Notes under the pieces: generated by a model
What the model was told of the DNA's origin: nothing
Databases searched by the model: none
The model's input: the letters and a program-made list of their open reading frames with translations, nothing else
NCBI RefSeq assembly: GCF_003672135.1
Contig: NC_039517.1
Coordinates: 12,486,601 to 12,550,600, forward strand
DNA length: 64,000 nucleotides
Reading direction: 5' to 3'
DNA from: Ooceraea biroi
Lineage: Eukaryota > Arthropoda > Insecta > Hymenoptera > Formicidae
Position numbers and translations under genes: made by a program
Part shown: positions 54,609-63,521 of the stretch, one piece after another
Numbering within the stretch: position 1 is the first letter of the stretch
How the letters are laid out: every line of letters starts with the position of its first letter

Positions 54609-55877
54609 CACTACCCAAGTGCCATTCGCCGATTTTCTTGAAACTTTGCACACACGTAGTACATCGAAAAACATTAGACACGTGTCTTTTTATTTGTACT
54701 AACAACGCATTTTAAGGTTAGAATACGCATTCGAAAATTTAACACTCTATAGCACAATGGTAACTAACGCTACTCCTGAGCGTTATTCTTTTACAGCTTT
54801 TACGACATTACTCTATTATGATTTCATTGTCTGAATGTTTGGCATTAATTTTACGAGATTCGGAATGGGAGATTCAAAATCGCGGACCGAAATTGCAGAA
54901 GTTTCAAAAATTTTATTAAAGTCAGTTTCGAAGAAGTATTTTAGACCCGTGATTACGATTTTGGTAACAGTTATATCAATCTAGAGGTGGCGGATGAAAA
55001 ATGGCAAATTCAATATGGTGCATCCAAAATGGCGGACCCAAATTCCAATTGTTTTAAATTAGTTTCAAAGACCATTTTTGTGGTGGTTTTCGAGGTCACA
55101 TATACGCCGATTGCGCAACTATTAATAGGTGTCGGCGTATTTAGCTTCTCTAACTCGTCTGAAATAAAAAATATATACAATCATGTTATTATACAGAGTG
55201 TTTCCAGGTTAAATGACCAAACTTGAAATATGAATTTAGAACCTCAAAACAAAACGAAAATCTTTGGAAGCTCGCAAATGCTTCGCTCAAGAGACTAATT
55301 TCTAAAATTGTTAGGATGTAAGTTCTGTTAGGAATAAATAATTCTGAAATAATCTAGGTTTGTCATAATAGGCAAATTATTAGACTAGATGGTCAGTCTT
55401 AATTACTAAAGAGAATCATTTATTCAAATTCGAGTTTTCTGCACGCCTGCAATTGTAAACATACAATGTTAATAGTAGTTTGACAAAATTCCTCTAGATT
55501 GATATAACTGTTACCAAAATCGTAATCACGAGTCTAAAATACTTCTTCGAAACTGACTTTAATAAAATTTTGGAAAATTCTGCAATTTCGGTCCGCGATT
55601 TTGGATCTCCCATTCCGAATCTCGTAAAATTAATGCCAAACATTCAGACAATGAAATCATAATAGAGTAATGTCGTAAAAGCTGTAAGAGAATAACGCTC
55701 AGGAGTAGCGTTAGTTACCATTGTGCTATAGAGTGTTAAATTTTCGAATGCGTATTCTAACCTTAAAATGCGTTGTTAGCACAAATAAAAAGACACGTGT
55801 CTAATGTTTTTCGATGTACTACGTGTGTGCAAAGTTTCAAGAAAATCGGCGAGTGACACTTGGGTAGTGTTACTTGT
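54601..55877. repeat. Long inverted repeat with CACTA ends, about 385 bp arms
   Basis: ACAAGTAACACTACCCAAGT at the left is mirrored by its complement at 55877. The arms (54601-54985 and 55488-55877) match closely over blocks such as TTAGACACGTGTCTTTTTAT. CACTACCCAAGTG fits CACTA-type ends. The arm includes the last codons and stop of the transposase (54600-54608). The loop (54986-55487) has no gene. Confidence 0.85.
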
Positions 55878-56816
55878 AAGTATGTAGTTGCTACTATAAA
55901 TGTTTGATAATAAATAATTTCTGATTTTGTAATGTTTCACTGCATGCTGCTGTTACTTATGACTTCAACAAGTTTAAACTTATTTTCTCCTTTTTTTTAT
56001 CTTATACATCTTTGCAATTCAAGTTTTTTATTATGCATATGTTTGTCAATGGAAATTCATTTATTACGATATATTTAAAAAAATACAAAATAAAAATCAA
56101 TAGAAATAATACATTCAATATGCATAATTAAAAAATGCCATTATTTTAACACATTTCCGAATATAATAATAATTTTAAGAATTGTACACTAATATGTTGT
56201 GCATGCTGGCCACATGTTTTATATAATTAGGATTATATATTTTATAAAACTGTGTGGAACTATACTTTACTACAAATGTATTTGAAAATGAGTGATATAT
56301 CAAATAGTGTATATCTGCTTTGTAAAATACATTGTATTTAATATTCTAATAAATTTTTGTAATAAATACGTATTATATGTTTATATGTTTTTATGTGACA
56401 TAATCACATAATTGTAGAATTGTTGTAAAGAAAAATAAAATGATTGATATATTAGGAACAAAAAGTTTGTTTTAAGCCTTATTTTAAATAAAAGTAGTTT
56501 ATAAGTGAATAGATTAATAAACATAGCATGATTTATAGCAAATATTTCTAGAATAATGTAATGTTAAAAATATTAATTTAAAATATTGATATCTTTGCAC
56601 AACATTTTATATATAATTTTATTTTCAATTGTATTGTAGAAATATGACAAACCCTTTGCACTAATCTAAATATTTCATTATCGATATCACACCTTATATT
56701 TATTGAATCTTAATATTGTGCGTTCTCTTTTCTTAACTTATATAATTATGTTTTATCATTATTTTATGACCAAATTATTCTGATCGAAATTTATGTAACA
56801 ATGAAATATTTTCATT
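55878..56816. other. AT-rich spacer
   Basis: Very AT-rich, no gene or repeat recognised. It precedes the second ORF of the CACTA-like element. Confidence 0.5.
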
Positions 56817-57293
56817 TTGCACAGATATATCATTATGAATAAATGTCCTAAAAAAGACAATATAAAAAAACCTTCACGTTATGAAACTACTGAATCTTTT
56901 GACGATGAAGAGGAGTCCACTAAACAATATCATAAAAAGCAAAAAAAGACATTTGTTACTGATGCGATCTGTGATATTCGCAATAATGTATTTCAATATG
57001 AGAATGAAAAAGTTGCTACAAGGAATGCCATTAACAGCACACCTGAATGTCGTTCTGCATCTATAACATTGCCCGCAACTAGAACATCAACTGACCTGCC
57101 ATTACATATAGATTCATCTACAATACCTTTAGCATCATCGTCAAATAAATGTTCAACGACAGTCTTATCATCATCCCCATCATCACTTTCACCAGCTGTT
57201 CATTCACTAAAACAACCAGTTCAATCTACAGACATGCATCTACATAGATCAGAACCCATGTCATCCTCACATGGTAGTAAGAATATAGTGGGA
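56817..57293 (+). pseudogene. Partner ORF of the CACTA-like element, truncated
   Basis: The start MNKCPKKDNIKKPSRYETTE (56835) leads through a Lys-rich, then Ser/Pro/Thr-rich region (LASSSNKCSTTVLSSSPSSL) to SSHGSKNIVG near 57293. After that the sequence turns abruptly GC-rich and the frame is no longer protein-like. Such Ser-rich ORFs accompany this transposase type in other insect elements, from memory. It may be a first exon, or it may be cut by the virus-like block. Confidence 0.4.
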
Positions 57294-57299
57294 TTTCTG

Positions 57300-57616
57300 G
57301 ACCACTTCGCGGCGCGGGGGTATGACGTCACGCGGGGGCGGGGGGTTTCTCTGGGCGCGAGGTATGACGTCACGTGGGGGGTCTTCGAGCGGCGGCTGCA
57401 ATCAAAGGGATGTTTATGTAAACATACTACTAGGAACCATGGCATTGTGTTACAGAAGCGATAATAAAATTGCAAGCGCCGATACCCGGCTGCTATCAAG
57501 CAATGGTAAGGGCGAAGCGCCTCGTAGAGGATACTCGAGTGCGTGAGGGAAATGGGTGTGAGGAAAAGAACAGTACACCTTATACATGTAAAAGTATTTT
57601 TATTATTCTATATATA
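57300..57616. promoter_or_regulatory. GC-rich border with two CRE-like octamers
   Basis: TGACGTCA occurs at 57323-57330 and 57365-57372 within a direct repeat (TATGACGTCACG then G-run). The octamer is the binding site of CREB/ATF proteins. It may be a regulatory region or terminal DNA of the virus-like element. No coding sequence from here to 57616. Confidence 0.4.
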
Positions 57617-58339
57617 TTACATCGGTTTACTAAAAACCAGAGCCAACAGCTCACAATCTATAATGTTATGGGCATTGAAACATTCGCTGGCGCGTATGGC
57701 GTTCGACGCATCCTTCGTCTCGGCGAACGCGATATACGAAAATTGCGCAATCTTTGCGTCGACCTTTTCGACGATCCAACTGAGCGTACGTCAGCTCGAT
57801 GCAGCAGTCCAGGTTACACATGGTGAAGAACGTGGATTCGGTCATCATCAACCGTACGTCGGACGAATCCAGACACACGAGTTTGGTATCGTTTATCACA
57901 CTGAATCGCACCGTCAACGGTCCAACGGTGATAGGACAGCCGCGAACATCCTTGTGGAGACGGTTCTGGATGTCCCATCGCTGCTCGTAGAGTCCCTTTC
58001 ACGTTTGAAGAGACAGGATGAGCTCGTTTCCACGATTATCCCCTATAGCGATCGCGACGTAGCTCGGTGGACCGACGTTGATGCCGATTTCCACGTACTT
58101 GTACCCTGTAGTCATCAGCGCGTATCGGCTGCTCAGTATACGAACTGCGCGACGCGCGGGTGAAACGCTATGGGAAAAAATCATGAATAAAATTACTTTC
58201 TCTAAAAAAAAATAAAAAAGTAGAAGACAAAGGAGGATTGTTAAACGTACCTGGTACATTTCTGCTTCTTCTTAGGTGGACTTGTAGCGTCCTGAAGCGG
58301 AACGTAATAGTCCATGCTGCTTCCCTGAATGGAGTTCAT
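57617..58339 (-). pseudogene. Virus-like element gene, two exons, unknown function, broken
   Basis: On the minus strand the probable ATG at 58339 (MNSIQGSSMDYYVPLQDATS) starts exon 1, which ends in KKKQKCT at 58251. An 83 bp intron (58250-58168) has CAG|GTACGT and a T-rich tract ending CATAG. Exon 2 gives SRYALMTTGYKYVEIGINVG then PPSYVAIAIGDNRGNELILS. A TGA replaces a probable Trp codon near 57999, and one frameshift near 57770 precedes IVEKVDAKIAQFSYIAFAET and a stop at 57617-57619. The pattern recurs in ant genomes (from memory) but no function is known to me. Confidence 0.6.
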
Positions 58340-58695
58340 TGCTGCTGCTGAGAGAGAAGCGACGTTTTGCACGCACAGTGGCTGATTCAATACTGAACTT
58401 GCACGAACGAACGTGTTCAATTCTTCAACCAATTATAAGGAGAGGGGAGAATAAACGTTTTTTAAGCACCGCGTACGTAGCAATTATAGAATTCGGGCTG
58501 ACGTAATACCGAACCTGCACGAACGTGTTCGATTCGTCAACCAATTATAAGGAGGGGGAGGGTGTTTCAAGCGCCAATGTCACCGCTGCTCGCGTAAAAA
58601 ATTATGAAAGAAATCCGTCCAACGCCACCGATAAACGGGAGAAATATGGATAGGGAAATAAGAATTGTCAACGTGTTTCATAAAAAAAACATATT

Positions 58696-59190
58696 TTATT
58701 TCGTATGGTAAGACCACCAATTAAACAGTTTGAATACATTTTGCAAAGCACAATTGGTTACATGTTTGTTACAACGTAAAGTATGCGTAACGTCCAGCTT
58801 ATTCAACGATGGTACGTCTTCGTAGTGCGTATCGATAGTTTCGATGTAGATATCGTCGTCATCCAGGAGCAGATTCCGCAGCCATTCGCGTTTCTCGCGT
58901 TCCTTGACGTACACGACGGTACATGACACCTCGTCCGCCACCACCTTTGTAATCAGATCCTTAGCCCTGTTGTACGGAACCGTTCCATCGTCCCATTGTA
59001 ATCCATGATGATTCGTCATCAGCCAGGAGGCATGGCGTCTCTCCGCCTTGGTGAAACCGTACCATGGTACGCAGGGTCCACAGATACAGTGAGAGAGAAT
59101 ATATCCATTTCGCAGCACAGCAAACTCCTTCGCGACAAAGTTTCCGCCGATGATAAAACCTTGCAGATCCACGAACGTCGGTACGGACAT
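58696..59190 (-). CDS. Virus-like element protein, 164 aa, unknown (nuclease-like?)
   Basis: The ATG at 59190 reads MSVPTFVDLQGFIIGGNFVA; the frame is uninterrupted to 58696. The N-terminal VDLQGF with a later KEF resembles the D...E start of DEDD exonucleases (DnaQ/RNase H fold), and the C-terminal RCNKHVTNCALQNVFKLFNW has a conserved-looking H/C/N cluster, but the similarity is weak and a nuclease call is speculative. It lies 91 bp downstream of the capsid gene on the same strand. No membrane segment is seen. Confidence 0.6.
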   Translation of the reverse strand: MSVPTFVDLQGFIIGGNFVAKEFAVLRNGYILSHCICGPCVPWYGFTKAERRHASWLMTNHHGLQWDDGTVPYNRAKDLITKVVADEVSCTVVYVKEREKREWLRNLLLDDDDIYIETIDTHYEDVPSLNKLDVTHTLRCNKHVTNCALQNVFKLFNWWSYHTK

Positions 59191-59281
59191 CGTTGTATCA
59201 ACGCGTCGACTATAATCGTTCTCGCTGTATCACGGATGTTTCTCTTTTTTTTATATAACGAGGTTCTCGATGTTGCCACGC

Positions 59282-60487
59282 TTAGGTGATTCTGCGTACA
59301 ACGTTGGTCAACGGGCTGTATTCGACTACGCGATCGTGTATGATGAGACAGTAGGCCGTCGTATTATCCGGTACGTTCTCCTTGCAATCAAATTCCAAGC
59401 GCACGTCCACGGTGGCGCTCTTAATCGACTCTTTCTGTCGCGAACAATCGATAACCACCAAACGTCCGCGAATAAGGAAAATGATAGTGGTCAGGAACGT
59501 CTCGTCGCAATCACATCCATAATACGCCTTACGGAAACACGAGTACATCTCGTAAAGGATGGCGTGTCTGCCTTTGTCGAAATCCAAATTCATGTCGTCG
59601 TACGGATAACATTCCGAGTTCAGATACAGTTTCACGTTGACGAGTTTGCAGTCGTTGAATACGGTAATGTCTTCGTTTGATACATTTTTTCGCCCAGTCT
59701 GCAACGCGAAGATCACGTATCGCGGCTTCTCAAGTTGCGGCGCGGTCTTAATGGCCCACGAGTGCTTGGTCGTGCTCTGAAGCAGTGGATACTCGTACAG
59801 GTCCCACGATCGGAACCCCATGCTGAGGTATCGTCCACTCTCCAAGGTGCGCAGCATCGATAGTTTAGTGACTTCATCCAACAGCACGTGTGGCATTCGC
59901 CATTGTATCTTGAATATGTCGATCCGTGGCTGCGCTGTCCCATCCACCTGGACACAATTGTTGTCGTTGCGCGATCGTATTAGAATCAACTCGTGACGAG
60001 CGTTGATCACCACGCGTTTGTAATCTTCACAAAAGCCTAGCAGCATGTTGAGAGGCACGCAAAAGTTGAAATTTCCCTCCACTACACGTTGATACGCAAT
60101 GTTCCACCCGGCATTGGTCAGGATTAGAGCTCTAGCGGGTGATAACGTCGTATAGTTTTTGAGCGTGCTGGTTATGCCAACGTTTCTGTTGCGATCAATC
60201 TCCACGCCGTCAAGTTCGTAGCGAATCTCATCGAACATGAACGCCACGCAGTTATTTCCCAGTCTTGGAATCGTGCCGTCAGGTCTGTTCTGCACCGTGA
60301 AGTTGCCCTCGATGTACAGAAAACTTTCATGTGGTAGCGTGTACAGATCCTGTTGCTGTATGAGTATTCTTATCTCGTCGCTGTGTCCGAACGTCATATT
60401 GGCGAATGGATTGTACGTGTGAGTCTCGCTCTTGACGATGCGATCGTCGAAGATCGGCTCGCCCCCGATGTTGAGGATCTCGGTCAT
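59282..60487 (-). CDS. Candidate major capsid protein (Maverick/adintovirus hexon-like), 401 aa, intact
   Basis: The ATG at 60487 starts MTEILNIGGEPIFDDRIVKS; the frame is intact to TAA at 59282. The protein is beta-rich, with no coiled coil or membrane segment, and includes FMFDEIRYELDGVEIDRNRN, HELILIRSRNDNNCVQ and SMGFRSWDLYEYPLLQ. It resembles the 'F54H12.2-like' proteins found next to Maverick genes in insects and worms, which I take to be double-jelly-roll major capsid proteins. Such a protein would build the icosahedral shell. It sits between a small gene and the penton-like gene. Structural prediction would be decisive. Confidence 0.65.
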   Translation of the reverse strand: MTEILNIGGEPIFDDRIVKSETHTYNPFANMTFGHSDEIRILIQQQDLYTLPHESFLYIEGNFTVQNRPDGTIPRLGNNCVAFMFDEIRYELDGVEIDRNRNVGITSTLKNYTTLSPARALILTNAGWNIAYQRVVEGNFNFCVPLNMLLGFCEDYKRVVINARHELILIRSRNDNNCVQVDGTAQPRIDIFKIQWRMPHVLLDEVTKLSMLRTLESGRYLSMGFRSWDLYEYPLLQSTTKHSWAIKTAPQLEKPRYVIFALQTGRKNVSNEDITVFNDCKLVNVKLYLNSECYPYDDMNLDFDKGRHAILYEMYSCFRKAYYGCDCDETFLTTIIFLIRGRLVVIDCSRQKESIKSATVDVRLEFDCKENVPDNTTAYCLIIHDRVVEYSPLTNVVRRIT

Positions 60488-60660
60488 TTTTAGATATTTC
60501 GTACCGCGAATCCCAAAGACCGCAAAAATTCAACGTTCGCTGCTGTGAGCCTCTTCTGCTTCTTGATGCAACGGGATGACCGGATGTTATCGAATGTTGA
60601 CACCGTAAAGATCGTGTTATCTCTCGCTTGCTTCGCTCCGCTCAATACGAGCATCTCACG

Positions 60661-61376
60661 TTATCGGCATCGCACGTGCAATCTGACCGTGATCTCTTCT
60701 CCACGAAAGTCGAGCAATCGGCCGGCCTGGTCGGTAACGCGTATCGTCAGATCCGTAATGCACCGTATAATGATTGGCAGGTAAATGATCTGTCGCAGCC
60801 TTTCCGATATCTTATATCCCGATGCCACGCTCGGTGAAAATTCGTGTATCGTGTGCACGCGCTCGCCGTTGCTGTACGCACCCGCGGTCACGTTACATTC
60901 TACACGGATAATGTTCGCGTTGATGATGTCGATTGGCTTGACCGATTCGTGCCATTCTCCCGGTTGCAATATCCGCTGCGACGAGAATCCCAGCAATGAG
61001 CCAATGTTGTTTGGTTTTTCGAAATTTATTCTGTAGGCGCATTTGATCTCGCTTCTCATCGTATTACGATTACTGCGGAGCACTATCGGGTACTCGTCGC
61101 TGCTATCAACCGCGTGTCGTTTCTGTGAAATTGCTATCGCACGTTTCAAAAACACATCTGTCTCGCAGTTCGTACGATCCCTCGGGAATCATAATCTCCG
61201 CGTCGTCTTCGCCAAAGTAAAATTTATTGTTCGAAGCGTTCACGTTCGGTATCGTGTAATACGTCTCAAAGTCCATTAGACCCAGCTCGTAATCACCATC
61301 GCTCAAATCTATGGCGGGAAAGTAGTTTACCGCGAGGACACTGCTCCTCCCGGTCAGCGTGAGTGTCAGCGACATG
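60661..61376 (-). pseudogene. Penton-like minor capsid candidate, one frameshift
   Basis: The likely ATG at 61376 starts MSLTLTLTGRSSVLAVNYFP then SDGDYELGLMDFETYYTIPN. A frameshift near 61150 (just after EGSYELRD) moves the gene to a second frame starting FLKRAIAISQKRHAVDSSDE and ending at 60661. Total length would be about 235 residues, beta-rich with no signal peptide, consistent with a single-jelly-roll penton-type protein neighbouring the capsid gene. The assignment is by context and is weaker than the capsid call. Confidence 0.5.
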
Positions 61377-61420
61377 ATGGAGAAACCGCTCACCGAATAC
61401 TGAATATTCACGGCATCCCG

Positions 61421-61804
61421 TTAGGCTTTAAATTCATACTGATCGTCGACCGTTCGGAGAAACCGTAGACACAATTGTCCGCAGATGCTCTGATCGTACG
61501 TTTGATAGGACGTTCGATTGTACCGAATCTTCACAGCGTTACGTCCGAAATATTGCACCACTTCCCTCGGCGGCCGGAGATCACCAAAACTGTCAAAATA
61601 TATCACGTGGTCTTCCCTCTTTGCGTACGCTACCCAGTGAGTACCGGGACCCGTTGCATCGTCCAGATTCACGATACCGCTCTCGTTTCGGCGCACACCG
61701 CTCATCGGTAACGCGTTACGCATGAAAACACCCCTAAAGTACGGTACGCGCATACGTCTTGCCAGTTGATCCAATTGTACGTTGGTGGTTACGCCCGTAG
61801 GCAT
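61421..61804 (-). CDS. Adenain-like cysteine protease (virion maturation protease)
   Basis: The first in-frame ATG is at 61804 (MPTGVTTNVQLDQLARRMRV), though coding probably extends 5' by frameshift from the preceding gene. GTHWVAYAKREDHVIYFDSF carries the catalytic His and Asp region, and QSICGQLCLRFLR carries the catalytic Cys, in the order His-Asp-Gln-Cys of adenovirus-type (C5, Ulp1-fold) proteases. The frame is intact to TAA at 61421-61423. In related viruses the enzyme matures capsid precursors. It overlaps the phospholipase-domain gene by 71 bp in another frame. Confidence 0.85.
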   Translation of the reverse strand: MPTGVTTNVQLDQLARRMRVPYFRGVFMRNALPMSGVRRNESGIVNLDDATGPGTHWVAYAKREDHVIYFDSFGDLRPPREVVQYFGRNAVKIRYNRTSYQTYDQSICGQLCLRFLRTVDDQYEFKA

Positions 61805-62471
61805 CCTTATCGCTTTTTTGGCGTTTTTTTTTCTTCGGTGCACTCTGTCCTCGTTCGTATGGGGCGAGATACAGTCCCTGGCCGTTCTTGTACGGAGCGA
61901 AATACAGTCCGCGACCTTCCATCGCGCGATGGTAGCGCTGCATTTCTTGCAGTTGACGCTGCACGGCTTTGCTGTCGTTCACCGCTTTCGTGACTCCCGC
62001 TGCCTCCGCGGCCAACGATCCGAGCGCGCCCAGCATCGGTAAAATCGGCAATATACCGCCGCGTTTCGCTACCGGAAGTATCCGTTTCTTCGTCGTCTTC
62101 TTCTTCGTCTTCAGACCCGTACCGAACTTCGTCTTGGCCTTCATCGCTGCCCAGACAGCCGTGGCGGCGACTCTCTCTCCTAGAGCCGAATCCCTCGCGA
62201 AAACGCGTTCTCGCGCTCTCTTGGCGAGTATCCTATCCGCTGCGTGTCTCTCTGTGAGCTCCTTACTCCGAGAATACGCTATGTCGTGCTCGCGGCACGC
62301 CGCGTCCAACGGATTTATACTCTGATCACCTCTGGCTAACCGTTTTGCGAGTCGCGTACCCGGACCGCAAAACTGATAGCCAGGGATGTGCAGCTCGAAA
62401 GGAAGCGCGTTTATCGCGCGATTCAGCAAACTTCCGCCTTTCACTGATTCGTTCGTCGCAAGCGCTGACAT
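61734..62471 (-). CDS. Phospholipase-A2-domain protein (parvovirus VP1-like domain)
   Basis: The ATG at 62471 starts MSALATNESVKGGSLLNRAI. Residues ~30-65 read HIPGYQFCGPGTRLAKRLAR then NPLDAACREHDIAYS: the calcium-loop YxGxG-like PGYQFCGPGT and the catalytic DxACxxHDxxY motif of viral phospholipase A2 domains, known in parvovirus VP1 and in Maverick/adintovirus-like elements. A Lys/Arg-rich region (KTKKKTTKKR) and a hydrophobic GILPILPMLGALGSLAAEAA segment follow, then GRGLYFAPYKNGQGLYLAPY repeats. The role in relatives is membrane escape during entry. The last ~25 residues lie past an A9 run and may be out of frame. Confidence 0.82.
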   Translation of the reverse strand: MSALATNESVKGGSLLNRAINALPFELHIPGYQFCGPGTRLAKRLARGDQSINPLDAACREHDIAYSRSKELTERHAADRILAKRARERVFARDSALGERVAATAVWAAMKAKTKFGTGLKTKKKTTKKRILPVAKRGGILPILPMLGALGSLAAEAAGVTKAVNDSKAVQRQLQEMQRYHRAMEGRGLYFAPYKNGQGLYLAPYERGQSAPKKKKRQKSDKDAYGRNHQRTIGSTGKTYARTVL

Positions 62472-62722
62472 TCACAGCAATTCCTGATCAACGGTGCCGG
62501 ACTGTCGATGTGCGTTCGTTGTCCCGGTCGATTGTAATAATGTTCGTAACAACGGCGGTAAGTCTGCACCTCTGCATCTGCCTTTATATGTTCCGGGAGC
62601 TTGTTCCACACGTATTCGATATAGTCCTCGCACTCTAGCAACAGAATTACCTTTGGCACAAATTGCAACTGCTCAACGGTTAAACCGAGTATATCGGAAG
62701 GACTCGTCAGCGTGACAAACAT
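62441..62722 (-). CDS. Small virus-like element protein, 93 aa, unknown
   Basis: The ATG at 62722 reads MFVTLTSPSDILGLTVEQLQ; the frame is intact, ending with NCCECQRLRRTNQ at 62441. Predicted mostly helical (LLECEDYIEYVWNKLPEHIK) with a C-terminal CCEC cluster. Its 3' end overlaps the start of the phospholipase-domain gene by 31 bp. It is the first gene of the leftward group, 30 bp from the TATA box. No family recognised. Confidence 0.6.
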   Translation of the reverse strand: MFVTLTSPSDILGLTVEQLQFVPKVILLLECEDYIEYVWNKLPEHIKADAEVQTYRRCYEHYYNRPGQRTHIDSPAPLIRNCCECQRLRRTNQ

Positions 62723-62751
62723 TTTGATACTGAGCGATTCGCGATTTCACG

Positions 62752-62767
62752 CGCCTATAAATAGGCG
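62752..62767. promoter_or_regulatory. Divergent promoter with palindromic TATA box
   Basis: CGCCTATAAATAGGCG gives a TATA box on both strands in the 78 bp between the leftward gene start (62722) and the ATPase start (62801). It could drive both gene groups. The 5' leaders would be only a few bases long. Confidence 0.6.
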
Positions 62768-62800
62768 ACTCCACTCCTCCTCCACCTAGAAGTGAAAAAA

Positions 62801-63506
62801 ATGCGATTCGTGCGACAACCATTGACGATAAGGGTTACGAACTGCGACGACAGATTACGACAGATAGGGGACAATGAGGCGATACGCAAACATGGTCCGA
62901 TGCTGCTGACCACTGTACGCGCGATCATCTGCGGCCCCTCGAACTGCGGTAAAACCAACGTTCTGATAAGCCTGCTGGAGAGTCCGCACGGTGTACGTTT
63001 CGAGAACGTGTACGTGTACTCGAAATCGTTGCAGCAGCCGAAATATCAGTACTTGGAAACTCTGTTGTCGTCGATAGATGAAATTGGCTACTTTACGTTC
63101 TCCAATAACAGTGACGTCATTCCCCCGAGCGAGGCGCGTCCAAACTCGATCTTCGTCTTTGATGACGTGGCGTGCGATAAGCAAGATACGGTGAGAGAAT
63201 ACTTTGCGATGGGACGTCACTCGAACGTCGACTTTCTATCTCTGTCAGAAGTACGCGAGAATACCGAAACATCTTATACGCGACAATGCGAACCTGCTGA
63301 TCCTGTTCAAACAGGATGGTACCAACTTGAAACACGTGTACAACGATCACGTGAATACCGACATGTCGTACGATGATTTCTGTACGTTGTGTCGCAGTTG
63401 TTGGCAACGCGAGTACGGTTTCGTAGTGATAGACAAGGACAGCCCGCTCACTAATGGGCGATACAGAAACGGATTTAACGTGTTTGCGATACCGCGGAGC
63501 GATTAG
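62801..63506 (+). pseudogene. Packaging ATPase (FtsK/HerA-type), one frameshift
   Basis: The ATG at 62801 gives MRFVRQPLTIRVTNCDDRLR. Walker A is GPSNCGKTNVL (about residue 45), and SIFVFDDVACDKQD is Walker B. Around 63225 the frame is lost: the sequence continues in the next frame as FYLCQKYARIPKHLIRDNAN, then LLILFKQDGTNLKHVYNDHV, ending at TAG 63504-63506. In Maverick/adintovirus-like elements this A32-like ATPase pumps DNA into the capsid. The break (a 2-base loss or equivalent) makes this copy defective. Confidence 0.85.
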
Positions 63507-63521
63507 TCGTTGATCAACGAC
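63506..63521. repeat. 16 bp perfect palindrome between genes
   Basis: GTCGTTGATCAACGAC fills the gap between the ATPase stop and the next ATG. It may be a protein-binding or RNA hairpin site; a chance palindrome is possible. Confidence 0.5.

Noticed and set aside
57543..58163. 206-codon plus-strand frame
   Set aside because: Antisense to the spliced virus-like gene, whose minus-strand reading has homologous-looking sequence and splice sites.
61766..62325. Plus-strand frames across the phospholipase-domain gene
   Set aside because: Shadow frames; the minus-strand gene has a defined motif set.
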